Assembly (NCBI GenBank): GCA_031552235.1
Contig: JAVBMR010000008.1
Location: 104,316-168,315, forward strand
DNA: 64,000 nucleotides
From: WRDF01 sp031552235
GTDB taxonomy: Bacteria; Bacteroidota; Bacteroidia; Bacteroidales; Rikenellaceae
Direction: 5' to 3'
Positions 15,989-26,500 of the stretch are shown here, one piece after another. Positions within the stretch are counted from its first letter, which is position 1; each line of letters opens with the position of its first letter. The position numbers and the translations under genes were made by a program. The notes beneath the pieces are model-generated. The model did no database searches, was not told the origin of the DNA, and worked only from the letters and a program-made list of their open reading frames with translations.

Positions 15989-17077
15989 ATGGCGCTGGAT
16001 AAAGAAGAGAGGATCAGGAGTATCATCGAAGAGTTTCTATCGGCTCAAAACGTCAGTGAAGAACTGACGCAGGAGTTCCGTGCGTGGTTCCTGGGATCAG
16101 GCCACATCGAAGAAAAGGCACGCGCCCTCGAAGCCATAATGAAATCCGACATCCGTTTTGAACTTGAGCCCGGTGAAGACACGAAAGAAGCCTACAAAAG
16201 GATCGCCAAAAGGCTGGGCTTCACGGAAGACAGCGACCAGGGAATGCAGGACGACAGTAAAAATAATAACAGGCCCCTGCGCCGCATGGTTCCGCGTGTT
16301 GCGGCAGCGCTGATACCCGTAACGGCCATGCTCGGCGCCACCCTTTATATTCTGAACCGCCACATGCCCGCCGAACAATCCCCGGTCGCCTCGGAGGTAC
16401 ACTTCCAGGTTCCGGCAGGGGAGCGGAAGAACACCGTGCTTCCCGACGAATCTTCGGTATGGGTCAACAGCGACAGCGAAATAACTTACGACGATAATTT
16501 CGAGGACGACCGTGTCGTGGAACTTGACGGCGAAGCCTATTTCAACGTTACCAGGGACAAAGACAAACCATTCCGCGTTACGTCGGGCGACATGGCCGTA
16601 ACCGTACTCGGGACCGTTTTCAGCATAGAAAACATCGACGACGGCACAACGGAAGTTGCCCTGTACGAAGGATTGGTGCGGATCGACCTTCCGGAGGGCT
16701 CCCATCTTCTATCCACGGGACATGAACTGCGCTACAACAAACTCGACGGCACGGTATCCGTAAGTGAAATGTCCCGCACCAAGCCGGACTGGATGCGCAA
16801 CATCATAGACTTCAGCCTGCAGCCCGCGTCGGACGTACTCAATTCCATCGGCAGGATATACGGCTACAATATGCACATGACAGAGGTAAGCCGTGATAAA
16901 CTCGCAAAAAACATTGTGACGCTAAAATTCGAAGGGGAGATCGAGTTCAGGGAAGTGCTGTCGATCATGTCCTATATGAGCGGATTCACCTACTCGATAA
17001 ACGATAAGGAAGTATATATAACGCCATTGGTGGATCAACGCCAACGAGAAATTATCAACCGCAACAATGAACAATAA
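15989..17077 (+). CDS. FecR-family anti-sigma factor
   Basis: 362 residues. The cytoplasmic N-terminal part (1-95) would hold the sigma factor. One membrane helix spans about 101-122 (VPRVAAALIPVTAMLGATLY). The periplasmic FecR domain covers about 137-240 (FQVPAGERKNTVLPDESSVW, DGEAYFNVTRDKDKPFRV, VTVLGTVFSIENIDDG). A C-terminal DUF4974-type domain covers about 270-350 (DFSLQPASDVLNSIGRIYGY, VTLKFEGEIEFREVL). The family normally receives a signal from the STN domain of an outer-membrane TonB receptor. Here the STN domain is on the next gene product, a DUF3575 protein, 16 bp downstream. Confidence 0.92.
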   Translation: MALDKEERIRSIIEEFLSAQNVSEELTQEFRAWFLGSGHIEEKARALEAIMKSDIRFELEPGEDTKEAYKRIAKRLGFTEDSDQGMQDDSKNNNRPLRRMVPRVAAALIPVTAMLGATLYILNRHMPAEQSPVASEVHFQVPAGERKNTVLPDESSVWVNSDSEITYDDNFEDDRVVELDGEAYFNVTRDKDKPFRVTSGDMAVTVLGTVFSIENIDDGTTEVALYEGLVRIDLPEGSHLLSTGHELRYNKLDGTVSVSEMSRTKPDWMRNIIDFSLQPASDVLNSIGRIYGYNMHMTEVSRDKLAKNIVTLKFEGEIEFREVLSIMSYMSGFTYSINDKEVYITPLVDQRQREIINRNNEQ

Positions 17078-17093
17078 TATAACCGCAACTTAA

Positions 17094-18218
17094 ATGAGAG
17101 CAAAACACAAATTTTTCGTCTGCCTGACGAGAAAAGCCATGTTGCTTATTTTCATGGCACTGCCGGCAGCAGCCTTAAAGGGCCAGAATGCCAGGGTCGT
17201 CTTCCCTGCAAACAACATTACGATCGGGCAGGCGTTCGACGAGATCGAAAAGCAGACAGACTATCTGATGTCCGTGAACCATACCGGTTTCGACATCTCC
17301 CGCAAGGTAAAGCTGTCCAGGAACAACCTCACGGTACATGACGCGATGCAGCAGCTGCTTGCGCACACCGGCCGCCTCTTCGGCGTATACGGGCACCATA
17401 TAGTGGTCTATGCGCCGAACGAGCCGACACCGCCTGCCATTACAGCGCAAGTGCCGGAAGTACCGGCAGAGGTCGCGCCTGAAGTCGAACTCCCGCCGAT
17501 GCCGGAAATAGACCTGACCAAACCTCCGGTGGACGTCGACAGCCTCGAACTGGCGCTGAAAGCCCGCAAGGTGGAGTTTCCCGCCGAGATCCCTCCCGTG
17601 CCGCATTTGAACACTACAGCCTATTACAACCAACGCGACATCGAAATGGCATATACCGGCAAGCCGGCGTATGTGACCTCGCTCCCGAAACTGGCGCTGC
17701 GCACGAACCTGCTGTACGATTTTGGCGCACTGACGCCCAACCTCGGCGTCGACATCGCGCTCTCCCCTCACTCTACCGTCCTTGTTGCGGGCAGCTACAA
17801 CGGCTGGGGCCTCAACGACGACGACAGGGACAAGATGCTGTGCCACTGGACGGCAAGCGTGGAATACAGATATTGGTTGTGCGAACGCTTTAACGGCCAT
17901 TTCTTCGGTCTGCACGGCTACGGCGGCAACTACCATATAAAAGGCGTCAGGATTCCGCTGCTCATGGAGAAAGGCTCGGAGGATTACCGCTACAAAGGCA
18001 ATGTATACGGAGCCGGGATCTCTTACGGCTATCAGATGCTTCTGGGCGCCAGTTGGAACCTGGAGGCCAATGTCGGGATCGGCTTCGGGATGACGGAATA
18101 TGACAAATACGACTGCGACCGGTGCGGCGACACGCTGGAAGAAGGCCTGTCGAAAACGTTCGTGGCCCCGACCAAACTGGGGATCAGCCTCGTGTATATT
18201 ATAAAATCAAAAAAGTAA
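17094..18218 (+). CDS. STN-domain DUF3575 outer-membrane protein
   Basis: 374 residues. After a signal peptide (about 1-30, FMALPAAALKGQ), residues about 33-105 form a secretin/TonB short N-terminal (STN) domain (VFPANNITIGQAFDEIEKQT, VHDAMQQLLAHTGRLFGVYG). A Pro/Glu-rich linker (about 107-165) leads to a DUF3575 domain (about 198-372: ALRTNLLYDFGALTPNLGVD, VEYRYWLCERFNGHFFGLHG). DUF3575 is predicted to be an outer-membrane barrel and accompanies Bacteroidales fimbrial operons. Combining it with STN, directly after ECF sigma and FecR genes, suggests it is the surface sensor of a FecA-like relay. It overlaps nothing and is 9 bp from the next gene. Confidence 0.88.
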   Translation: MRAKHKFFVCLTRKAMLLIFMALPAAALKGQNARVVFPANNITIGQAFDEIEKQTDYLMSVNHTGFDISRKVKLSRNNLTVHDAMQQLLAHTGRLFGVYGHHIVVYAPNEPTPPAITAQVPEVPAEVAPEVELPPMPEIDLTKPPVDVDSLELALKARKVEFPAEIPPVPHLNTTAYYNQRDIEMAYTGKPAYVTSLPKLALRTNLLYDFGALTPNLGVDIALSPHSTVLVAGSYNGWGLNDDDRDKMLCHWTASVEYRYWLCERFNGHFFGLHGYGGNYHIKGVRIPLLMEKGSEDYRYKGNVYGAGISYGYQMLLGASWNLEANVGIGFGMTEYDKYDCDRCGDTLEEGLSKTFVAPTKLGISLVYIIKSKK

Positions 18219-18227
18219 GGCCTGTAT

Positions 18228-19643
18228 ATGAAAAAGATATTACTCTTGACGATCACGACCGCCGCTGCCGCAGCAGCATATGCCGCCGCACCTTACGAAG
18301 TGGAGATCCGCGACACAAAAGTGGTCAAGAACGGGGAAAAGCTGGAAGTAACGTTCGATGCGGTCGGCGATAAATTCCCATCGAACAGCCGCGTACATAT
18401 TACCCCCATAGTTTATAACGGGAACCACCAGTTTGCCACACTGGAACCTGTGGTGCTGGTTGGCAAAAAGAGGGATAAATCCGACAAACGCACCGGTGAA
18501 ACCGATGGCGACCGGCGCCTGGTAACCCGCAAAACGCCCGTGGTACATTACAGTGGGACTACTCCTTACGAGGAATGGATGCAATACGTTACGGTGTCGG
18601 TGGACCAGGTCGTGGAAGACTGCTGTTCCCAGACAGATATACCGATGAGGAATGTATCAGACCCTCAACTGCTTTATTATAAAGTAGTTCCGCATTTCAA
18701 CGCGACCCCTCTCAGGTACGAACTTACGGAGTTGGAGAAGTACGACATCGAAAACCCGTTCCTCCACCCCATGGAGGATTACAACAAACGCTACGATATC
18801 CTGCTCAATGACAGGGACAAGGGAACCGCCGCCGTTATTTTCAAGGTGGGGTCGGCTGTCATCGACACGGAATTCCAGGGCAACGGCCAGGTGCTTGAAG
18901 CCGTAACCAAGGCTTTCGACCTGATAGAAAACGACCCTAACGCGATACTGAAGCATATTATGGTAACCGGCTACGCCTCTCCCGAAGGCTCCCTTGCCAC
19001 AAACACCCGTCTTGCGGCACAGCGGGCCGAATCTGTTAAGAAATATCTGCAAACCACCATGGACGAACCGATGAACCACCTTTTCGAGCTCTACAACGGC
19101 CGGGAAGACTGGGACGGACTGCGCGAAATGGTTTCGAAATCGGATATGGCGGAGAAGGACGAGATCGTCCGCATCATCGACTCCTATACCATGGAACAGG
19201 AACAGCGCAAGGCGGCCCTTAAGAACCTCGACGGCGGAGTTCCATACAGGTATATGCTCGACAATTTCTATCCCAAACTCCGTACAGGCGGATATGTGCA
19301 GGTGTATTACGAGATCGACCGCAAGGCCACAGTCGCCACAGCCATTACCGACGACCAGGGGCGTACGACGTGGATAGATCCGGACTCGCCGCGCAACAGG
19401 GCCGTGACATCGATAAACAAAGGCCTTGAACTGATAGTCGACCACAAATTCGACGAGGCTTTGGTCGCTCTGGGCGAATTCAGCGAAGACCCGCGTTCGT
19501 GGAACCTCATCGGCGTATGCCACATGATGAAAGGCAACTATGCGGAGGCGGACAAATACCTGCTCCGTGCCGCGGAACAGGGCAACGAGGATGCGAAACA
19601 GAACCTCGAACAGACCGGATGGGCAAGAAAAGTTTCCAAATAA
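18228..19643 (+). CDS. DUF3868 protein with OmpA-like and TPR-like regions
   Basis: 471 residues with a signal peptide (1-20, ending AYAAAPYE). Residues about 20-190 match DUF3868 (VEIRDTKVVKNGEKLEVTFD, YEEWMQYVTVSV). An OmpA-like peptidoglycan-binding domain follows at about 205-300 (FKVGSAVIDTEFQGNGQVLE, VTGYASPEGSLATNTRLAAQ). The C-terminal 80 residues resemble a tetratricopeptide unit (SWNLIGVCHMMKGNYAEADK). Homologues lie beside DUF3575 in Bacteroidales fimbrial loci. They are thought to couple the fimbrial apparatus to the cell wall; the exact role is unproven. Confidence 0.87.
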   Translation: MKKILLLTITTAAAAAAYAAAPYEVEIRDTKVVKNGEKLEVTFDAVGDKFPSNSRVHITPIVYNGNHQFATLEPVVLVGKKRDKSDKRTGETDGDRRLVTRKTPVVHYSGTTPYEEWMQYVTVSVDQVVEDCCSQTDIPMRNVSDPQLLYYKVVPHFNATPLRYELTELEKYDIENPFLHPMEDYNKRYDILLNDRDKGTAAVIFKVGSAVIDTEFQGNGQVLEAVTKAFDLIENDPNAILKHIMVTGYASPEGSLATNTRLAAQRAESVKKYLQTTMDEPMNHLFELYNGREDWDGLREMVSKSDMAEKDEIVRIIDSYTMEQEQRKAALKNLDGGVPYRYMLDNFYPKLRTGGYVQVYYEIDRKATVATAITDDQGRTTWIDPDSPRNRAVTSINKGLELIVDHKFDEALVALGEFSEDPRSWNLIGVCHMMKGNYAEADKYLLRAAEQGNEDAKQNLEQTGWARKVSK

Positions 19644-19694
19644 TATAGAACTCAATTCGATAACCTTTTTTTTAAAATCTAAAATCCAAAATCA

Positions 19695-21023
19695 ATGAAA
19701 GCAATCAAACAACTAACGATCGTGACGTGTGCAATGGCAATGTTTGCATGCAACAAAGAAGGAACGGACCCCAACGGCGGCAAGAAAGGCGCCGGCGAAC
19801 CATGCGAGGTATATCTTACCATCACTACTGCCGAAAACAGGGGGATCACCGACGGTTTTGTAGACGGGACCAACGAGGAAAATGCCGTTAAAATGCTTGA
19901 ATTCTATGTGTTCGACGAAACTACCGGCATGCCTGACACTGAAACCAACGCCACTTCGGGCCAGGAAGGCTATGTGAAGATCTCCTCCACCGAAAAGACC
20001 CATAAGATTAAGATGACGGGTGGCGACAAGATTATCGTGGCCGTTATCAACATGGACCTTGGCGTACCTGCGACAAACACCTACACAGGCCTGAAAGCCG
20101 AAATGGCGAAGTGGGAATATTTCCACAATTCGACCGACGGCTACAACGCCCGCACGGAAAACCGCACGCTCGGTTTTGAAATGACCGGAGAGAGAGAATT
20201 CTCCATAGTGTCCGGATCTGCGAACAACAGCATCAGTGTTAATGTGGCCCGCGTATCAAGCCGCATAAACGCACCCACGTTCACTACCTCGGCCGCCGAT
20301 TTCATCAACCTCCTTCCGGAGCACTACGACGAAATATGGGGCACCGACGTTGCCGATATCGAGGGTAAAAGCATAGAATTCGTGAACGAAGGCTACGTGG
20401 TTATCAACGGCCGTTCGAACAGCGACGCGTTCTTCAAAGGCAACGCCAGCGGCAACGACCGCGAAATCACCACTACGGTCGTAGCAGGCGTAACCTACAA
20501 CAAACCGGCCTGGCCCCTCTGGTCTGCCACAAACAAAGCGGTCTGCAACTCTTCTTTCGACGCCAGCGGTTTCTACACCAACACCTACTCGGGTAAAGGC
20601 ACTGCGGCCGACTGGTTCCTCGACGGCTCTGTAAACGGAGAACACAGGGTATACGTTTTCGAAAACAAACCCGACGTAAAGACGATGGTAGTCGGCGGCA
20701 GCACGAACACAGGTTACGATCCGGCATCGACCTACGCGCTTATAGTTAAAGGTACATTCGTTATCGACGGCGACGCCGCCGATGCGAACGGCCTGAACAG
20801 GACCCGTTACTGGAGAGTCAACCTCACCCGCGACGACGACTATCATGTATTCCGCAACTCAAGCTACGCTATAACCGTCAACAAAATCTCTACGCCCGGA
20901 GAAGGAACTCCGAAGGATGCCGAAGAAGGCGATCCCATCATCCCCGGCAAAGACGAAACCACCGCGGACGTTACTATCGTCGTAAGCGGATGGCGCCTGA
21001 ACGAGTACAATACAGACATGTAA
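19695..21023 (+). CDS. Mfa1-family major fimbrial subunit (fimbrillin)
   Basis: 442-residue lipoprotein precursor; the signal peptide ends in a lipobox at Cys19 (AMAMFAC). Two beta-sandwich regions are likely, the first about 37-220 (EVYLTITTAENRGITDG, VKMLEFYVFDETTG) and the second about 225-442, ending VTIVVSGWRLNEYNTDM. These proteins are exported as lipoproteins, cleaved by an Arg-gingipain-type protease and polymerised by donor-strand exchange through the C-terminal strand. It is the first structural gene of the operon, followed by a strong hairpin and the Mfa2-type anchor, so it is expected to be the most abundant subunit. Confidence 0.88.
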   Translation: MKAIKQLTIVTCAMAMFACNKEGTDPNGGKKGAGEPCEVYLTITTAENRGITDGFVDGTNEENAVKMLEFYVFDETTGMPDTETNATSGQEGYVKISSTEKTHKIKMTGGDKIIVAVINMDLGVPATNTYTGLKAEMAKWEYFHNSTDGYNARTENRTLGFEMTGEREFSIVSGSANNSISVNVARVSSRINAPTFTTSAADFINLLPEHYDEIWGTDVADIEGKSIEFVNEGYVVINGRSNSDAFFKGNASGNDREITTTVVAGVTYNKPAWPLWSATNKAVCNSSFDASGFYTNTYSGKGTAADWFLDGSVNGEHRVYVFENKPDVKTMVVGGSTNTGYDPASTYALIVKGTFVIDGDAADANGLNRTRYWRVNLTRDDDYHVFRNSSYAITVNKISTPGEGTPKDAEEGDPIIPGKDETTADVTIVVSGWRLNEYNTDM

Positions 21024-21042
21024 TCGAAGCGCCTTTATATTT

Positions 21043-21082
21043 GCGCGGGGCAGGGAAACGAATCCCCGAACCTGCCCCGCGC
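21043..21082 (+). promoter_or_regulatory. GC hairpin between fimbrillin and anchor genes
   Basis: Perfect 12-bp stem GCGCGGGGCAGG/CCTGCCCCGCGC (21043-21054 with 21071-21082), not followed by a T-run. It could stabilise or attenuate the mRNA downstream of the major subunit and so set subunit stoichiometry. Confidence 0.6.
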
Positions 21083-21114
21083 GAAATAAAAAATTATTAA
21101 AACACAAAGGCTAA

Positions 21115-22008
21115 GTGAAAAATAAGATACTGATACTGCTTCTTACGCTGATAGCGCTGACGTCCTGTTTCAACCAGAACCAGGATGGCTGTCCCGCGGA
21201 TATGTATCTGACATTCGACGTCAACGATCCATATGAGCCGTCCACCTACGACGCCAGGATCGCAAACGACGTTATGCTGTACATATTCAAGGACGAGCGG
21301 GTCGTATCAGCTACTTTGATACCATACGACAAAATAAGCGGCAAACAAGATTATGTGATCCGCAAAGGAGACGACCACAGCGGACATCTCGACATTGTGG
21401 CCTGGGCGGTTCCTGCCGGCCAAGCCCCGTCTTGCATACCGCAACTCTCGATAGGCGATAACCTTTCGGACATTTACCGTACCCTCCAGCCGACACGTAC
21501 CGACGACTGCCTTCCCGCGGCGCTCGATCTGCAGGTGGCAAGGGAAACATGCGAGGAGGCTATCGATAAAGAAACAAGGCATAACCTGGGACTCAACTAC
21601 AGCGACTGCCGTATGGAAGTCAGGGTAACTGATAACAACAATGCACTGTCTCAACCCGGAAGTGACCCGATAGTGTGTGTTTACGGGACAATGGCATCTA
21701 TGAATATGGACGGCGAAGGCGTGGGTAATGCCGCAGCCATATATACAGATCTGAATTGTCCGTCGAATGACGCCGTGACATACACTACGGGTCGCTTTGG
21801 GGTTTTGCCATCGTCGGAAGGCCAGCTCGTAAGCGTGCAGATAAGAGATGGCGCCAGTGTGATAGCCACCCTCACGGTCCCTTCGTCGGTATTGCCGCAT
21901 GGAGCCGTTTCCGGAGGGCTCATCACAGTGGAATACACGCTCAACCAACCTGAATTTACAATCATCGTCGACGGCTTCAGGCTAAACATAGTTATTACCG
22001 ACATGTAA
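21115..22008 (+). CDS. FimB/Mfa2-family fimbrial anchor lipoprotein
   Basis: 297 residues starting at a GTG (21115). The signal peptide ends at Cys18 (LIALTSC). The body fits the FimB/Mfa2 family: an N-terminal beta-domain (ADMYLTFDVNDPYEPSTYDA), a central CRMEVRVTDNNNALSQPG segment and a C-terminal FTIIVDGFRLNIVITDM. Mfa2 anchors fimbriae to the outer membrane and limits their length. The gene lies downstream of the major fimbrillin and 20 bp before the next lipoprotein gene, as in mfa operons. Confidence 0.85.
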   Translation: MKNKILILLLTLIALTSCFNQNQDGCPADMYLTFDVNDPYEPSTYDARIANDVMLYIFKDERVVSATLIPYDKISGKQDYVIRKGDDHSGHLDIVAWAVPAGQAPSCIPQLSIGDNLSDIYRTLQPTRTDDCLPAALDLQVARETCEEAIDKETRHNLGLNYSDCRMEVRVTDNNNALSQPGSDPIVCVYGTMASMNMDGEGVGNAAAIYTDLNCPSNDAVTYTTGRFGVLPSSEGQLVSVQIRDGASVIATLTVPSSVLPHGAVSGGLITVEYTLNQPEFTIIVDGFRLNIVITDM

Positions 22009-22028
22009 ATCTAACAGAGGAAAATTTG

Positions 22029-23507
22029 ATGAAAAATAAAAGCAACATAGTGAAATTTTTTCTGCTGCTCGCTCCGGCGATGCTCTTCCTGGGTTCCTGT
22101 TCCAAGGAACGCGGAGGGCGTGTGCCGGGCAACGGGGAGAAAGAGGTCGACATGACCTTCCTGACACCCGGAGCCTCGCGCGCGGCGATAGCGTCCGAGG
22201 ATGCGTTGAAAGATATCACACTGCTGGTATTCGACGGCAGTTCGACTTCTTCCACGTTTCTCTACAGTCGCTATGCATGGAGAACCTCTGCCGGCGAAAA
22301 CAAGTTCAAGACTACCCTCCAGATTAAGGACGACGTCACGATCTATTTTGCAGCCAACGTCCAGGGCCTTATAAAGGATCTCGTGGACGGCGGCGACCTC
22401 GCAGAGGGAACGACCACCTGGGCCGAAGCCAGGGAACTTCTGACGCTCGACACCCCCACAGGATTCGACCTGGCCAACAAAGGCCTTCCGATGTGGGGGC
22501 ATAAGTACGACGTGGACATTGCGGACGCACCCAACAACAGCCTCGGCAGGGTCAACCTGCTCCGCGCGGTGGCGTCTGCCGACGTGTCGATCGTGGCAAC
22601 CAACTTTACTCTTGAGAAGGGGCATCTCGTATATGCGGCCAACAAAGGTTATCTGGCTTACGACCCCACCCTGTTGTCGGGAGTACAGGTAACCGGGCCG
22701 CAGTCGCCTGCGGACATGACAACCACGGTGGACTGGTCAAAGACCGTTGCAGCCGGCGCGACCGACATCTGCAACTATTTCTACATGTATGACAACGCTA
22801 CGAGCCTTACGCCGAGCGGTGCCAACCGTCCGACAAAGATCATTCTCGAAGGCGTGTGGAACGACGCGGCAGGCAGCGGCGCGACGACTTTCTATCCGCT
22901 CAGTCTGCGCAATTACAATTCCGCGACGCAGGAATACGATAAGAAACAGGCTACCAGGAATAATAAGTACCTGATCGCGGTGACCGGTGTCAACGGAGAC
23001 GGATGGACGACGCTCGACGAGGCGAAGAACGCCGACGACGTCAACATGGAGTACGAGGTCGTCGAATGGAACGAGAACGACGACGAGGACATATTCATCG
23101 ACGGCAGCAAATACCTCTCTATCAAAAACAAGGCGGTCACATTGCAGTACTTCAAAAGCACTGCCGACGAACCCAATGTCAAAGAGATCGTATTCACTAC
23201 CAACTACACCCTCAGCGACATAAAGATGACGTTTACTTCCGGAGGCACACCTGTCGCAAATACCGTTTCAAACGACAGGTTCAAAGCCGAGGCGCTCTCC
23301 GTAGATCCCGATGGCTCTGCCGGCACGGGAGACGAATACACCTGCTTCAGGTTTACGGCGTTGGAGGATTATGACGAAACGGCTACCGACAACCCGTCGA
23401 CCCTCTATGTTACCGTAGGGCGTGTGTCATTCAATATCATCGTCACACAGGCGGCAAGGGAAAACGGAGACTGGGACGACGGCGGCAATGAAGGCATCGA
23501 CCTGTAG
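22029..23507 (+). CDS. Fimbrial minor-subunit-like lipoprotein
   Basis: 492 residues from the ATG at 22029 (a TTG just upstream is less likely). The signal peptide ends at Cys24 (LFLGSC). Residues about 35-350 resemble a fimbrillin-type two-domain region (VDMTFLTPGASRAAIASEDA, DITLLVFDGSSTSSTFLYSR, RNNKYLIAVTGVNGDG). The C-terminal 130 residues form an Ig-like BACON-type domain (SIKNKAVTLQYFKSTADEP ... VTVGRVSFNIIVTQAA). Its place between the anchor gene and the large BACON protein suggests an accessory or tip-adjacent subunit. The precise Mfa3/4 equivalent cannot be assigned. Confidence 0.78.
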   Translation: MKNKSNIVKFFLLLAPAMLFLGSCSKERGGRVPGNGEKEVDMTFLTPGASRAAIASEDALKDITLLVFDGSSTSSTFLYSRYAWRTSAGENKFKTTLQIKDDVTIYFAANVQGLIKDLVDGGDLAEGTTTWAEARELLTLDTPTGFDLANKGLPMWGHKYDVDIADAPNNSLGRVNLLRAVASADVSIVATNFTLEKGHLVYAANKGYLAYDPTLLSGVQVTGPQSPADMTTTVDWSKTVAAGATDICNYFYMYDNATSLTPSGANRPTKIILEGVWNDAAGSGATTFYPLSLRNYNSATQEYDKKQATRNNKYLIAVTGVNGDGWTTLDEAKNADDVNMEYEVVEWNENDDEDIFIDGSKYLSIKNKAVTLQYFKSTADEPNVKEIVFTTNYTLSDIKMTFTSGGTPVANTVSNDRFKAEALSVDPDGSAGTGDEYTCFRFTALEDYDETATDNPSTLYVTVGRVSFNIIVTQAARENGDWDDGGNEGIDL

Positions 23508-23559
23508 CAACCGGTTTCAGGTTCTAACCAACAATCGAAAAACAATAAATCGAATAACA

Positions 23560-26500
23560 ATGAAAAAACTGATGTTAATAATGCTGGGGTTTGTGGGTCT
23601 GGTGACGGCTTCATGTCAACGCGACACACCCACCGGCATAGATTCCGGCGGTGACGCGTTCACACTGAGGCTCAGCGTAGCCGGCCACGAAACGGGCGCT
23701 TCCCGTGCGATGCCCATCGATCCGGAAGCCGGAGAAGAGAACATAGGCTCTCTCTACCTGCTCTTTTACGCTCCGTCCGGCGACAGGTCGGGTGTGTACG
23801 AAAGCTATATAAAACTGGATGGCCCGCTGGTAATGAACCAGAACATAAAGGTAAACATGTCCGCCAATCCAAGCCTGAACGCTACGGATGCGTACAAAAT
23901 ACTGGCTGTGGCCAACCTCGACCAGTATGCTCCCTACATGGGCGTTACGGTGAACGAGTGGCTAAGCCAGCTTGAAGGCAAGACCGAGAGTTATGCCTAC
24001 AAACAGATAACGGCTTACATAGACGCCAGTCAGGCGCTCTCCGCGGAGAACCTCATCATGACCGGCGAAGCGTCGAAAGGCGCCGGAGGCCTGGAACTCA
24101 TGCAGATCGCCCTGAAACGCGGAGCGGTACGTTTCGACGTGGTAAACAACATAAGGTCATCCTATGACCTGGCAAGCGTTTCTATCTGGAATGCCTTCCC
24201 GGAACTCAACCTTTTCGGCGGTGGCCTGACCGACTACAACAAGAGCCGCATACAGCGCTTCTATGGAGTGGACAATACTGGTAACGTCATAAACGTCGAT
24301 CAGTTAGGCGACATCTTCGGCGGACTGTACACTTTCCCAAACCAGGTTGTCAATCCCGAAAAGAACGACGCCAAGACCACCTGCCTTATAATAGGGCTGC
24401 GGGCGAGAGGCTCCTCTGCCATCACCTATCACCGTATAAACATAAGCGCCCGGGACGCGATGCAGGACCTCAAACGCAACAACGTCTACCGCATTACCAT
24501 ACAGTCTGTTAACGGCGACGGCGCAGGCACCGAAATGGAAGCCTATACTGGCGGCACGAACGAGATCAACTACCAGATCAACTACTGGGAATTGGACGAC
24601 GAAGGACTTATCCAGCAGAACGGCAATATTATTCTGGGTATTCCCACCAAGCGCATCAAACTGGGCCCCGAAGCCGACGAACGCTCTTATGACATCTTCG
24701 CTTTCGGCGGCGCGCCCAACGAGCAGATCGTCGTGTCGACGGCATGGGACAACGACGACGCCCGCAACAACATCTCCGTAACCCAAAGCGGCAACACCAT
24801 CACGGTGAGGGCCAACGCGCTAATGCCCAACACAGAGCGATCGGGTTCGATCACAATCACCTATGCCGGCCTGACGGCTACGATAGGTGTGATCCAGACC
24901 GGTACCGCCAGCCAATTCCTGCGAGTAATCACTTCGGGCGGCTCCGGTATTCCGGCCTATCCCGGGTTCGCCGGGGCGGCCATGGACGGCACGCTGACAG
25001 TAGAGGCTTCGGGCAATTGGACGGCAACCATCTACAATCTGGAAGCCAACAACTTCTCGTTTACCCAACCCAATACGTACACGGGTACAAAGACCGGCGC
25101 GAGCGGAAGCGTAATCCTGCCGATATATACTTTCATCGAAAACACCACGACTTCGTCGCGCAACGCGTTCGTGTCGATATCTCTGGACGACGACCCCGAC
25201 AACTACAGTGCGGCCGTTGTGCTTACCCAGAAAGCACTCGGAAGCCTTGCGGTTTCCCCGAGCCTCACCAAAGTGGACTGGGACGGCCTCGGAAAGGTGA
25301 CCACCGCCGGGAAGTATTCGGATACCGAGTTCAAATTCAACGTGATGGTTAAAGCGGACATGGGTGTATACGATGAATGGGAAGCCGTTCTCACGGATAT
25401 CGACAACGTTTTCGAGATCGTAAGCGAAGGCCACAGCACGACCACTCTCGCAGACAACTACATTATAGTTAAGGCCAAGGGCGAAACCACGGCCGGCAGC
25501 CATAACGCGACACTGAGATTGCAGTTGCAAACCTCTGCCGCCACCGGCGTCGACATAGCCCTGGTGCAGACAGGCTACACGATGGGCATCACACAGCCCA
25601 CTACCCCTGTGTCGAACAAGGGCGGCCAATCGAGCGCGGTTACGGTTTCTTCGAACGGAGCTACGCTGACATGGTCGGTAACCATCAACTCTACCGCATC
25701 CGCTACCGGTACCCTGACAAACCACGACGCATATATTGTGGACGGGGCGACAGGTACCGAGCTTACTCAGGGCGACAAGTTCCCGTTAAGCAAGACCTTC
25801 AAGGTGGCGTTCCCCAAACTGATGTACGGCAACCATAAGAAAGGCGCCGTTACCGCCACGGCAACGGTCAAACTGTGGAGCGGGACCAACGAGGTCGGCA
25901 CACGCACTATCACCGTTACCCAGAATGAGCTGAGCCCCAAGAATGTGAATCTCGTAAACTATCACGGCAGACCTGAAAACTACGGTAACTTGTATTCAAA
26001 CACTGCCTTCTATTCAGCGGGCTGGAGGACTTTCCTGACTACGATGTTCTCAACTACCGGCAGCGAAGCCCCTGCGTATCCCGAAGCTCCCGCAACGCCA
26101 TTCACAAGGGTATACTCGCCGAATGCCATATCATTGCCGACAGGCAATACCACCACCTCACCGGTAGCTTCCAATGTTACTTATGTGCATGCCAGCATGG
26201 CGGACTTCATCAGCAATGCGTCCACCTCGGCCGACTGCCAGGGTGCGATCGAAAACTGGCGCGCCGCGGACAACGGAATTCTCTTCGCGGGAACCCAATG
26301 GGACAGCTCAACCCCGTTGTTCTGGCCGTTGAGATCAATCGGATTGTCCAAGGCAGGCAATGCCTATAATAGCGCGGCATGGACTATACGGAGCGGTTCG
26401 GACAGGAAGATACGCGACTTTATCTACAATAAAGGACCGTTCGGTCCGGTGGGCAATGACGCCAGTTTGGACGGCTCGAACGACTTCTACATCGACGCTT

